Made by a program: the position numbers and the translations under genes. From contig JBJCIZ010000239.1 in the NCBI GenBank assembly GCA_051294375.1, positions 863,721-927,720 on the forward strand: a DNA stretch of 64,000 nucleotides, given 5' to 3'. The DNA comes from Paraspadella gotoi (lineage: Eukaryota; Chaetognatha). The notes below the pieces were generated by a model that saw only the letters and a program-made list of their open reading frames with translations, was not told where the DNA came from and did not search any database. Numbering within the stretch: position 1 is the first letter of the stretch; each line of letters begins with the position of its first letter. Of this stretch, positions 1-11,661 are shown in pieces.

Positions 1-1240
1 GTAAAATTTTTGAAGAAAAATAAATATAAAAGCTATCTCTCTCTCTCTCTCTCTCTCGGTTCTTTGGTATTCTCAAATGTTTTCTACCGTTAACTTATTC
101 TTCGGACTTATCGGTTCTCAACCTACTGTACACTCTAAAATACGGATTAGACTATTCTAATTCTCATCTCTCATCCCACCTACAAAAACCATAAAATGAA
201 CCGGTAGATTTCCAGTGTCAAAGTTCTGTAACGAAATGGGGGTTGGCTCGTGATCTCTGGCACTGTTTGTTTAGTGACACGTATCGTATATGTATATGGT
301 GTCGGTGAGTGCGTATCGGTGGTTGGACTTCTCAGGCGAGTAGAGTGCAGTATGCGCGAGGAGGTTTCGATGTGAAGTCCACGACACGGGACTCCGCGCA
401 AGACAGTCGTGTGAAGGCGGGAATGCGGGCGTGGGTCGAGCCACGGCATTGAACCTGGAGCAGAGCGCAGGGGCTCGAGTCATCAGTGAGCAGCATTGTA
501 CGCAGCGCGAGCGAGGAGACAGGACCGCCGAGCACCGTCCGCGCCTCAGAAACAAGCAAGAGTGGACGAGAGACCGGAAATGGCGGATCTACGGATGGTT
601 CAGCCAGCACTCTCCTCGTTTGCTGGGAGTTTGAGGGGTAGCGAGACTGCGCACGTACGAGGAATTCTATATGATGTGAAGAGAGCTTTGATAGATGGAG
701 CGAGCGAGGAGATCCATGGTGAGGTGTCTACGCAGCACAAAACAAGGGGAAGACGGGGATAGGGCTGAGACCGATCCGAAGAGAACGAAGGGTGACGGAG
801 TCAAGGAAGGGAGAACGGCAATCGAGGAGGAGAAGAGAGCACGCACGAGATGGGCGTAGAGAGCACATCTGTTTCCTTATCGTGCAATTTTACGCGCTTT
901 GAGCACAAAATATAATTATTATTCACTCGTAGTAGATGCGCTTAAAAGTAATCATCCTGGATATCGCTCACTCTTGTTTGCGCTCTTATGTCTGCATCTA
1001 TGTCAGTTCACTTGAGAGAGGAAATATAGCTTAATATAGCGCCAACTCCGCCGCGTGCTGTTTCGACGTACTGGTTCTTAAGTCGAGAGTCGAAAGCAGT
1101 GAGTTTAGCGGTTGCTACGAGTGTCTTGAGTAGCAGAGACGTGCGCGTCACCGTCGGCTATATATGACGATAATCTCTTGAAACAGTTTTATGCCTAATG
1201 CTGGTAAAAAATTTCGAAAAACGCCCGAGGGCCCCACGCC
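1..1240. other. Left-end region, no assignable gene
   Basis: The stretch starts with a short (CT)n run and has a GC-rich middle (about 430-860) where a plus-strand frame stays open (about 496-762), followed by AT-rich sequence. I recognise no domain in that frame and see no supporting splice sites. Block A similarity starts only at its right edge. It may be a 5' untranslated or repeat-derived region; nothing firmer can be said. Confidence 0.4.
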
Positions 1241-1861
1241 ACCCTCCACTTCGCGTCGCTAAGGTGACCGTCACACAAATATTTATCGAGGTGACCCGTG
1301 GTGAATGATTCAGGGTTGGAAGTGAGTTAAAGGATTGTGAAAGATTGGGTTGAAGATGTGAATGAACGAAAATAACGGTGACTCGTGTGAAAGGAAATTA
1401 AGAAATGTGATTAAAACTAAGAAAGAGTTGATTCACATGTAGCAGTACCAATATAAGTACGGCTACTTAAAAGAAAATACGAAAATAGTTGAATTAAGTT
1501 TAATTTTGTGATTCATATATTTAAAAATTCAATCATTGAAAAGTGATTCATTGACAAAAAATTATCTTTTAGCGGACCCATAATTTTTTAATTAACCGTT
1601 GAAAAAAAATATTCTGGCGGTAATTCTACTAAATTAGCTTAGAAAGAAAAAAAAAGAAAATAAATTTAAGCGGTTGGACAGTAACAAGCGGTTTTAACAG
1701 TCTAGATTTTAATTTACGATTTTGGTAATAAAAATTAATAGAAACTGACCCGAAGAACAGAAAAAAAAAACAAACAAACAACGAGAACGTGCTAATTAGT
1801 AAAGAGAGAATAAAAGCTTAGCAGCCAAGAATACTGTTGATAATTGAACAAGAAACAAGCT

Positions 1862-1896
1862 TTGATTGTAAGGAAAAAGTGAGAGAGAGAGAGACG

Positions 1897-1936
<40 letters not shown>

Positions 1937-2115
1937 GAGAGAGAGAGAGAAGAGAGAGAGTAGAGAAGAGAGGAGAAAAAGTTAGAGAAGAAGAGAGAGA
2001 GAGAGAGAAGATATAAGAGAAAGAAATGAAGAATAGGAAGAGAGCAAAGAGAAGAGAGAGAAATGAAAAAAGAAGAACGATAGAGAGGAGGAGAAAGAAA
2101 GAAAGAGAGAGAGAC
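1862..2115. repeat. (GA)n-rich microsatellite tract, block A copy 1
   Basis: Long imperfect (GA)n tract with gaaag and gagaag interruptions. The matching tract in copy 2 is at about 6710-6900. On the minus strand it is a (CT)n tract at the 3' side of the Pro-rich segment. Frames through it give Ser-Leu or Arg-Glu repeats and are not genes. Confidence 0.9.
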
Positions 2116-2960
2116 TAAAGATTTCTAGTCCCTCGCGCCACCTTTCACGGCTCGATATCTCGCCCCGATCGATCGACGCCCATGACGACGAGTCGAACAT
2201 CGTGCGGCGACACAGCGCGAAGCCATTAGGCCACGCACTTCCGATAGACATGCCGTCGGAGAAGCAACGCCGAATGCCGGCGTTGATAGCAGCCTCCGCG
2301 CCCTCGGCTTCGTGGCCAGGTGACGATTTTCGGCGGCGAAAAGACGAGAAACTGATGACGGCGTTCGCGGCGACAAGCAGGCGCCTGCTAGCGTCAAACA
2401 ACGGCGCTGCTGCGGCTGACGCCGCGTCAGACGCCGGCCTAGGATAAGTACCAGCCATTTGCGGCGTCAGCGACGGAGGCGGCGCGGCGGCGCAGTTCTC
2501 CGTCGGCTAAGGGTAAGGTTAGAATGAGGCGGCGTCGTGGGTAAGTACGAAGAACCTGCGGCGTTAGCGAAGGAGGCCAGGCGGCGATGGCGTTGCAATC
2601 CGCGACGCGGCGAATCGGCGAAGACGGGGTTGATGATTGGGGACGCGTGATTGGAGGAGTGATGCGCGCATCATGGATGGGTGTCCTATTGATGGACTTG
2701 AGATTGGCCGGCCGTCCCGTTGATGCTAAAACGGGGGGAAAGTGATGTTGTGAGGAAAGAGGGTGCGGGAAGAAGGGTCGGGATATAGGAAAGGGCGGCA
2801 GTCGGGGGAAACGGCGTCCGTGGCGGCAACGGCATCATAGCGCGGAAGCGGCGCCCGGTGGCGTGGAAAACGAGCAGGTGCGTGTGGGCGGTGCGGCGTC
2901 ACAGAGAAATCAGAGGGAAAAAAGTGAAAAAAACGGAAGGCGGTTAAGGTCCAAGATCTC
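2116..2960 (-). pseudogene. Pro-rich coding segment, frame-broken copy (block A1)
   Basis: GC-rich copy of the segment at 6905-7700. The same minus-strand proline-rich reading can be followed only in pieces because one-base indels shift the frame every 50-150 bases. I treat it as a low-quality duplicate of the same exon(s), not as a separate gene. See the copy 2 entry for content. Confidence 0.35.
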
Positions 2961-2984
2961 GTCAGAGGCTTTTCCCCCCAATGT

Positions 2985-3066
2985 CTTCCTCTCTCTCTCA
3001 CTCTCTCTCTCTCATCTCTCTCTCTCTTCTCATCTCTCTCTTCTCTCTCGTCCCTCTCTCTTCTCT
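2985..3066. repeat. (CT)n microsatellite
   Basis: Imperfect CT run with tctctcat interruptions, bordering the GC-rich segment of block A1. The copy 2 counterpart is at about 7732-7800. Confidence 0.85.
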
Positions 3067-5760
3067 AAGCCTCATTTAAACGTCAAATTTGCATATTCTT
3101 CTCATGTTTATCAAATAAGATTCATTCACTGCAACCTTTAATTTAAAAAAAACAAATGAATCTACTTTTATTTATTTCCATTTTTCCATCGTTCTCGAGT
3201 TCGATTAATCCAATTTTCTTTTTCTTTGTTTTTCCATTTTTTTTTTCTTTCCTTTTTTCTTTTTCCTTTCTTTTTCTTTACTTCGCCCCATTTGCGGCAT
3301 CACTTCCCGGAATTTTTTTCTATTCGATTCTATCGTACATCCTGCTGGCAAAAAAAAAACATTTAGATTCAGGACTTTTAAAAATCACGCCAATAAATTT
3401 TAAAAGCTAATTTTTTAAAGTTATCAGAAAGATTATTATAAGATTCTTTTAATGTTCCTCCTATTTAATGAGTCCTCTTCGAGTCTGATTGTAAAAAATC
3501 TTGATATTAAAACTAATCTTTTTTTTCAATGTTTATTTCTATATGATACTATAAAATAGATTAAAAAATGGAAAAAAAATTAAACTAGACACCCGGGGTA
3601 AAGCATGGTAACTGGACTTACCCTTAAAATCCCTAAATAAATAACTTAGTTATATATACATAATATAATTCAAATTATTACATTAATATAATATTATATA
3701 ATCTAGTTATTATAACATACATTGAAAGACACGTTCCATAATTTTAAATCTTTTATACGGATATTACTATGGGAGATGGTTAAATTAATTGGATCAGAGT
3801 AATGTAGTTAAATTATTTGATAAAGCAACTTCTGATTTTGCACTCTGGTAAAAATAATTGCTGACCATTTTTTATTTATTCCAATACCCAGTAATCCAGC
3901 TTGCTTACTATACTTTATTATTTGCAGCAACTGGCATGGATTGAATTTTAAGAAAGAATTTTAATATGTATTTAAATAGAGGACCGTTTCTTATTATACA
4001 GAATATCTGTTTTATAAAAAAAAGACATAATGTTAATAATCATGAAACTAAAAACAACAAATGCATTACCATTTGGAATATACATGCGGCGGGGTAAAAA
4101 ACATGTATATTGACATGAACAGATTTTTTATGTATAAATTATCATATTGTCTCGAAAAAAAATAAAGTGCCAGACCTGGATGCAGACGTCATAATGAGTT
4201 TAAATGTTCGAACCGTCAATCTCAATTATCAGTACATATCGCTCAACTATGACCCACCAATTATGAACCGTTTAAATTAACAACGGCAAAATAGAGAGAG
4301 ATGAGAGAGAGAGAGAAGAGAGAGAGAGAGTAGATAAGTTAATCACCAGAGCGGCTTGTATGACTAAGTGAATCGCCGGTAAAAATGTTAATGTAAAACA
4401 ATTTTATAGAAGGTAAATCATCTTTGTCAGACGGAAGTAAATTTAAGAATATAATACAGTACAATGCAAAAATGGTGATAGTCATAATCACGAGGAAAAA
4501 TTAAGTAAAGGAAGGAGGAATTTTAATAAAAAAAATTATTATTGAAAAGAAGTGAACATGGTCATTGGGAGAGAGAGAAAGAGAGAGATTAAAGAAAATA
4601 ATACATTTTCTTGTAATGTACAACAAAAGATTTTTGTATAAACTGAGAAAATTAAGCCAAAATTTAACAAAAATTTAAAAGTATTCATTAAAATAAATTG
4701 AAAGAGAAAGAAAAAAATACAAAAAATAATGAAATTTTAAAAATGAAAGGAGTCACACTGGTGAGGATTAGCTACAGTAATTACCTCAAAGTGAAAGGTT
4801 AATTAAGATTCAAATAAGCTGGCCCTCATTGGTTATTTGCAACTCTATCCCTAAAAAAATTAGTTAAATATATTTACAAGACAAACCATATTAAAATAAT
4901 TTCATATCGAAAACAGGTAAGTGCCTTAAAGACCGTAAAAAACTTCAGTAAAATTCAAATCAAATTATATGTAATCGATATACGTTAATATATATAAATA
5001 TCAAAGCATCTATTTTTACAGGTTTATAATCATTCAAAAAAAGATTGCTCTAAACAGAACGATGACGCCGTAATAGAACTCTTGATAAGCAGACGTGGAA
5101 AAATTAATTTAAAAAAATAGGTGATATTAAATAATTGTTTACTTTTGACAACTGTTCGTAAAAGTGAACCGCTAAAAGCTCTAGTACATAATATCATTTT
5201 CTGCCTTGAATTAAGATCATATAAATTTTCTCTCCGTCATCGCGAATGTTTCTTACATTTTCGTGAAGCCGACTTATCCGATGTACACTGCGGACTCCAA
5301 AAAAAAGAGAGTCACTTTTTCACACTCGAGAAAAAACCTATATTGGATGGCTGAATTTTATAAAGATATAAAAACAAAAAACAAAGCTTTTTGAAGATGA
5401 GCAGAATAAATCGAAAGTCCGATAAAATCAGCAAAGCGTTTGAAAGTCATAGAACGCACAAAGTCGATTGCTACAAAACAAGGCGTCAACTTGACGTCTT
5501 CCCTATTATAAATATGTTTATAATATAAATTTGCTGAAGCAAATATTTAGCGTTAGAATATCTGTAAGGCATCGGTATCAACCATTTTTGACCCCTAAAT
5601 TAAAGAAAATGAAGTAACGGAAACTATAAACACAAGAACGTTATTCCAGTGTTGTAACCACATTACTTTTCTTTTACTTAATATATCTTTTATTCCTATC
5701 AGTTGTATAAAATTTTGGTAAGACAATGCTTATTAAACCTTTCGTTTTTCATTGTGTAGT
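3067..5760. other. AT-rich non-coding part of block A1
   Basis: T-rich and A-rich sequence with short (GA)n tracts near 4296-4335 and 4570-4587. I see no convincing coding frame or RNA gene. Homologous to 7802-10301. Probably intron or intergenic DNA. Confidence 0.5.
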
Positions 5761-5785
5761 NNNNNNNNNNNNNNNNNNNNNNNNN
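5761..5785. other. Assembly gap, 25 N
   Basis: Exactly 25 N separating the two copies of block A. Five further 25-N runs (18300, 22190, 29693, 40373, 45367) and one at 54890 have the same length, so the length is a placeholder and not a measured gap. Confidence 0.98.
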
Positions 5786-6709
5786 GAGAGAGCGAGAGAG
5801 AGTGGGAGACAAACAAAAAAGGGGGAAAAGGGTAAGTTTTTCCGAATAGAAAATAGGGAGGGGAGAGAGAGAGAGAGAGAGAGAGAGAAGAGAGAGAGAG
5901 ATTGTCCTTGTCAATGGTGATAAAAATATTATCTTTTGTTAAGATTACAAAGTCATTTTTTCCTTTTTCTTGTTTATTCTGATAAAAACTTTGGGTGAGG
6001 CTCCGGCGTCGGCCTGTCGGCAAGTGACGTCTCGATATGTGTCGGCTTAGTCGGCGTGCGCGACCGGATCGAACGAGGCACGACCTCACCTTCGCGTCTA
6101 AAGGTGGACCTCACCCAAATATTTATCGAGTGACCTGCTGGTTATGATTTAAGGGGTTGGAAGTGAGTTAAAGGATTGTGAAAGATTGGGTTGAGATGTG
6201 AATGAACGAAAATAAGGTGACTCGCTGTGAAAGGAAATTAAGAAATGTGATTGAAACTAAGAAAGTAGTGATTCACAGTAGCAGTACCATGTATAAGTAG
6301 GCTACTATAAAAGAAAAATACGAAAATGTTGAATTAAGTTTAATTTTGTGATTCATATACTTTAAAATAATTCAATCATTGAAAAGTGATTCATTGACAA
6401 AAAATATCTTTTAGCGGACCCATAATTTTTTAATTAACCGTTGAAAAAAAATATTCTGGCGGACGTAATTACTAAATTAGTCTTAGGAAAGAAAAAAAAA
6501 GAAATAAATTTAGCGGTTGGACAAGTAACAAAGTGGTTTAACAGTTAGATTTTAATTTACGATTTTGTAACTAAAATTATAGAAAACGAAGACAGAAAAA
6601 AAACAACAAAACAAACAACGACAACGCTTAATTAAGTAAAAGAGAGAATAAAAGCTTAGAAGCCAAGATATTTGTAATTTAACAAAGCACAAAACTTGAT
6701 TGTAGGAAA

Positions 6710-6729
6710 AAACGAGAGAGAGAGAGACG

Positions 6730-6773
<44 letters not shown>

Positions 6774-6900
6774 GAGAGAGAAGAGAGAGAAGAAAGAAGA
6801 AGAGAGAGAGAAAGAAAAAGAAGATGAGAAGAAAGAAAGAGAAGAGAGAGAAAGAAAAAAAAGAGAGAGACATAGAGAGGGGAAAAAGAAAAACAAGGAG
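6710..6900. repeat. (GA)n-rich microsatellite, block A copy 2
   Basis: Imperfect (GA)n with gaaag and gaaga interruptions; counterpart of 1862-2115. Confidence 0.88.
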
Positions 6901-6904
6901 AGAC

Positions 6905-7700
6905 TAAGATTTCAGCCCTCAGCGCCACCTTTCACGGCCTCGATATCTTTCGCCCCGATCGATCCGACGCCCATGACGAGAATCGACATCGTGGGCGACA
7001 CAGCGGCGAAGCCATTAGGCCACGCCCACTTCCGATAGACGGCCGTCGGAGAAGCAACGCCGAATGCGGCGTTGATAGCGCCGCCGCGCCTCGGCTTCGT
7101 GCCAGGTGACGATTTTCGGCGGCGAAAGACGAGAAACTGATGACGGCGTTCGCGGCGACAGCGGCGCCTGCTGCGTCAACAACGGCGCTGCTGCGGCGAC
7201 GCCGCCGTCGACGCCGGCCTAGGATAAGTACCAGCCATTTGCGGCGTCAGCGACGGAGGCGGCGGCGGCGGCGCGTTTCTCGTCGGCGAAGGGTAAGGTA
7301 GAAGAGGCGGCGTCGTTGGGTAAGTACGAAGAACCTGCGGCGTTAGCGAGGAGGCAGCGGCGTGGGTTGATCCGGCGACGCGGCGACTCGGCGAAGACGG
7401 GTTGATGATGGGGACCGTGATGGAGCGAGTGATGGGGCATCGATGGAGGGTTCATTGATGGATGAGATGGCGCCGTCCCGTTGAGCTAAAGGGGTAAAGT
7501 GATGTTGTGAGGAAAGAGGGTGCGGGAAGAGGCGTCGGGTATGAAGCGGCGTCTGGCGGGAAACGGCGTCGTGGCGGCAACGGCATCATAGGCGGAAGCG
7601 GCGCCGTGGTTGGAAACGGCGGTCGTGGGGCGTGAGCGGCGTCACAGAAATCAGAGGGAAAAAGTGAAAAAAACGGAGGCGGTTTAAGGTCGCAAGATCT
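6905..7700 (-). CDS. Putative Pro-rich exon(s), disordered protein segment
   Basis: Read on the minus strand, this GC-rich segment gives proline-rich peptide in changing frames: a part with PPFPTTAPLPP near 7630, a part with NAPPPPPPSLTPQ near 7260, and a part with QQAPLSPRTPSS near 7150. SLTPQ occurs twice. Polyproline of this kind binds SH3 and profilin-type partners, and would fit a C-terminal region of the IRSp53-like gene that lies upstream on the same strand. At least two one-base errors must be assumed to join the pieces, exon borders are not clear, and the link to that gene is inference. No catalytic domain is visible. Confidence 0.35.
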
Positions 7701-7731
7701 CGTCGAGGCTTTTCCCCCCAATGTCTTCTCC

Positions 7732-7800
7732 CCCCTCTCTCTCTCTCTCTCTCTCTCATTCTCTCTCTCTCTCTCTCGCCTCTCTCTCTCTCTCTCTCTC
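7732..7800. repeat. (CT)n microsatellite
   Basis: CT run flanking the upstream (minus-strand) side of the Pro-rich segment; counterpart of 2985-3066. Confidence 0.88.
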
Positions 7801-7801
7801 A

Positions 7802-8922
7802 AGCCTCTTTAAACGTCAATTTGCATATTTTCTATGTTTACAAAAAGATTCATTCACTGCAACTTTAAAATTTAAAAAAAACAAATGATCTACTTTTATT
7901 TATTTCGTCAAATTTTTTCCATCGTTCTCGAGTTCGATTTAATCCAATTTTCTTTTTCTTTTTTTTTCCATTTTTTTTTCTTTCTTTTTTCTTTTTCTTT
8001 CTTTTTCTTTCTTCGCCCCATTTCGGCATCACTTCCCGGAATTTTTTTCTTATTCGTTCTACGTACAGTCCTGTGCAAAAAAAACTTTATTTCAGACTTT
8101 AAAAATCACCCAATAAATTTGATTTTTTAAAAAAAGTTTTAAAATCCTCTAATGCCAAGCTGAATGTAAAAAATCTTATATTTTTAAAACTAATCTTTTT
8201 TTTATGTTATTTTATGATACTTAAAATAGATTAAAAATGGAAAAAAAATTAAACTAGACACCCGGGGTGAAAGCTGGATAACTGGATTACCCTAAATCCC
8301 TAAATAATAATCTTAGTTATTATAACATAATATAATTTGCAAATTTTCATAATATAATATAATATAATCTTAGTTATTATAACATACATTGAAAGACAGT
8401 TCCATAATTTTAAATCTTTTATACGGATTACTAATGGGAGTTAAATTAATTGATCAAATAATGTAGTTAAATTATTTGATAAAGCAACTTCTGATTTTGC
8501 ACTCTGGTAAAATAATTGCTGACATTTTATTTATTTTTCAATACCCAGTAATCCAGCTTGCTTACTATTTTAATTATTTGCTCAGCAATAGCATGATTGA
8601 ATTTTAAGAAAGCAATTTTAATTGTATTTAAATAGGACCGTCTTATTATAAGATATATGTTTATAAAAAAAAGAATAATGTTAATAATATGAACACTAAA
8701 AACAACAAATGCATTACCATTTGAATTATACATGCGGCGGGGTAAAAAAATGATACTTGACATAACAGATTTTTATGTATAAATATCATTGTCTGAAAAA
8801 AAAAATAGGCCAGACCTGGAATGCAGCGGTCATAATGAGTTAATGTTCGAACCGTCATCTCATTATCAGTACATATCGCTCAATATGACCCACCAATTAT
8901 GCAACGTTTAATTAACCACGGC

Positions 8923-8965
<43 letters not shown>

Positions 8966-10301
8966 ATGGTAATCACCAGCGGCTTTATGACTAGTGAATC
9001 GCGGTAAATGTTAATGTAAAACAATTTTTAGGGTAATCATTTTGTCAGAGGAAGTAAATATTAAGAATTAAACAGTAACAATTGCAAAAATTGTGATAGT
9101 CATAATCAGAGGGAAAAAAATTAAGTAAAGAAGGAGGAATTATTATAAAAAAATTATTATTGAAAAGAAGTGAAATGGTCAATTGGAGAGAGAGAGAAAG
9201 AGAGAGATAGAGAGAAAATAATACATTTTTTGTAATGTACAACAAAAGATTTTTGTAAACTGAAATTAAGCATTAACAATTAAGTATTATTAAATAATTG
9301 AAGAGAAAAAAAATACAAAAATAAAGAAATTTTAAAAATGAAAGGAGTCAACTGGTGAAGGATAGCTAAGTAATTACTAAAGTGAAAGGTTAAGAAATAA
9401 GCTGGCCCCTCTTGGTTATTTGCAAACTCTATCCCTAAAAAAATTATTAATATATTTACAAGACAAACCATTTAAAATAATTTTCAATCGAAACTGGTAA
9501 AGTGCCTTAAAGACCGTAAAGAAACTTAGTAAAATCAAATCAATTATATGTAATGATATTAGTAATATTATAAATATCAAAGCATCTATTTTACAGTTTT
9601 ATAATATTAAAAAAAGATGCTCTAACGACGATGACGCACGTTAGAACTCTTTCAGATACCACGCTGGTAAAAATTAATTTAAAAAAATTATGAATATTAA
9701 ATAATGTTTATTTTACACTGTTCGTAAAGTGAACCGCTAAAGCTCGTAGTACATAATCATTTTCTGCCTTGATTAAGATCATATAAATTTTCTCTTCGTC
9801 ATCGCGAAGTGTTTCTTACATTTCGTGAAGCGACTTTCCGATGTACACTGCGACCCAAAAAAAAGAAGACACTTTTTCACATCGAAAAAAACCGTATTGG
9901 ATGGCTGAATTTTATAAAGATATAGAAACAAAAAACAAAGCTTTTTGAAAGATGAAGCGATAAATCTAAGTCCCAATAAAATCAAGCAAAGCGTTTGAAA
10001 GTTATAGAACGACAAAGTCGATTGGTACAAACAAGGGTCAATGACGTTTCCCTATTATAAAATGTTTATAATATGAAATTTGCTGAACAAATTTAGCGTA
10101 GAATATCTGTAAGGATCGGTATCAACCATTTTTGACCTAAATTAAATTAAAATAAGTAAGGAAACTATAAACAAGGAACGGTTATTCCAAGGTGTTGTAC
10201 CACATTACTTTTCTTTTTACTTATTATATCTTTTATTCCTTATAGTTGATAAAATTTTTTTGGTAGACATGATGTACTAACCTTTCTTTTTCATTGTTAG
10301 T
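7802..10301. other. AT-rich non-coding part of block A2
   Basis: AT-rich DNA with (GA)n runs at about 8927-8963 and 9185-9214. No supported gene. Homologous to 3067-5760. Confidence 0.5.
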
Positions 10302-10305
10302 TTGA

Positions 10306-10400
10306 TAGTAGAAAAAACAAAGTTTTAATGATTTTTTACAATGAATAATAATAAAAATAAATTTGTTATAAAAAATCATTAAACTTTGTTTTTTCTACTA
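10306..10400. repeat. Long near-perfect hairpin (inverted repeat)
   Basis: Arms of about 34 bases: the left arm starts tagtagaaaaaacaaagttt and the right arm is its reverse complement apart from about two differences. They enclose an A/T-only-like loop of about 26 bases. It could be a MITE or the terminal fold of one. The first copy of block A breaks off five bases before its foot. Confidence 0.8.
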
Positions 10401-10866
10401 AGATTTTTTTAAAAACCAAAGGCGGCGCCAGTAGTCGCTTAGATTTGATTTTTAACAAATGAGCAAAAAACTATAGGCAAGTTATAGGCGTTTTTAACGT
10501 AAGTAGGACAGACCAATGGATAGACATACCGACGGTCCGACCAACGACCGACAGACCAAAAAGTGACTTATAGAGTTGCTCCGCTTGTACTCGCGGCACA
10601 ACTAAAAAAAAAACAATCTTTTATCATCAGTCAAAAAAAGAAGTATCATCAACTTAACCTCCAAAAATCATTTTTTCCCAATTCCGTTTTCAGACTCTGT
10701 ATTCTACTGCCTGAACCAATTAATTTTTTTCTTGCACCTATTGATAGCTTTTAAAAAAAGCTATACTTTTCATAAATATTTTTTCAATATTTATAAAGAA
10801 ATAGTAAGGTATTTAAAGCTAACAAGTGTCTTTTTTTTTTTGCGCCGCAGTGTAACATATAACAAA

Positions 10867-11210
10867 ATGACAATCAGTTTGATATTCCTCGTGGTGAGCA
10901 ACCTGCTCGCCGTCACCGACATATTTTCCGACATTCACGCCATCAAAAAATCCTTTTCGTTATCCGTTTGGGTTTACAACATCGTAGGTTACGCGAATCT
11001 CACCGTTCTGATCTTGTACTGCTTCGTCTCCTCGGTTTACGGTTTGAAAACCGTAAACCGACGACGTGAAATATATCCGCGCCTTTTTCGAGACGTCAAA
11101 TGGAAGATATTCACTGTGGCGGCTTTTCTATTCGGAGTCGGCGATCTGCCGCTTTCCATAGATTTATTCTTGGACGAGATTCAGATATCTAATATGGGGC
11201 TCTATTTTCC
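10867..11210 (+). CDS. XK-like multi-pass membrane protein, first exon
   Basis: Start ATG at 10867. The peptide opens with a hydrophobic helix followed by TDIFSDIHAIKK, then a second helix around YNIVGYANLTVLILYCF and a third around KIFTVAAFLFGVGDLP. An acidic DxxSD signature after the first helix and this spacing resemble the N-terminus of XK-related (XKR/CED-8) proteins, which act in phospholipid scrambling at the plasma membrane; family membership is inference. The exact donor is unclear: a weak GT near 11208 would give the phase needed by the next exon at 11662. The frame runs on to a stop near 11268. Base composition is more AT-rich than the other genes here, and the frame is undamaged, so this unique region seems well polished. 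Confidence 0.5.
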
Positions 11211-11304
11211 CAGAGCGCCCCATTTCTGTTTCTTTATCCCGGAATTTACTTATAATATTAAGAATTAACTTGAATATATTTCTAAATTTGTAACTCTATT
11301 CTCT

Positions 11305-11545
11305 AAATCCACCTGCTCATTGAGTAAAAGCAATCAGCTCATGACCACCAGATAGCGGGTTCAATCACAACCCGGTACCTCCCCTGCGAGAAGCGTGAGG
11401 ACGGCCGTAAATCGCCTTGGGGGAGCGGAAAACTTTCAAGCCTGGTTCCAAGCCCAGGTCCCGTTCCATTACTGCTCAGGGGACACAGAAGGTACGGATA
11501 GCAGTCTTCAGCCCACTGAGCGCCTTATCTACAATTCTAATTAAT
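11305..11545 (+). mobile_element. tRNA-derived SINE, short-tail subtype
   Basis: Carries a box A-like start (tgctcattgagtaaaagc), a box B-like gcgggttcaatc, a body with acggccgtaaatcgcctt and caagcctggttccaagccc, and ends cgccttatctacaa. The same element occurs inverted at 30261-30542, and the same head with a different tail occurs at about 25886 and 31177. It lies between the two coding parts of the XK-like gene. Confidence 0.75.
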
Positions 11546-11661
11546 TCAAACATTAATCACTAACCTAATCCCAAACCTTAACTCCCTACCAAATCCCTTA
11601 ATTTAAGAAATTAACCTAACTTCCGAATTTAAGTTTAAACCGGCCGTTCTTGGAAAATAAG

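Larger units (their letters stand above)
1240..5760. repeat. Block A, copy 1 (assembly-level duplicate)
   Basis: The sequence matches 6085-10300 from end to end, interrupted mostly by one-base insertions and deletions. The copy stops at a 25-N run (5761-5785). Its last bases (tgtgtagt) correspond to position about 10301 in copy 2, five bases before the foot of a long hairpin there. Uncollapsed haplotype or gap-fill extension is more likely than a real tandem duplication. Confidence 0.8.
6085..10301. repeat. Block A, copy 2
   Basis: Second copy of 1240-5760, somewhat shorter because it lacks many single bases. It runs without a break into the XK-like gene region, so it is the copy anchored to unique sequence on its right. 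Confidence 0.8.

Noticed and set aside
431-762. Plus-strand gene at the left edge
   Set aside because: An open frame exists, but there is no recognisable domain, splice site or second copy to test conservation.
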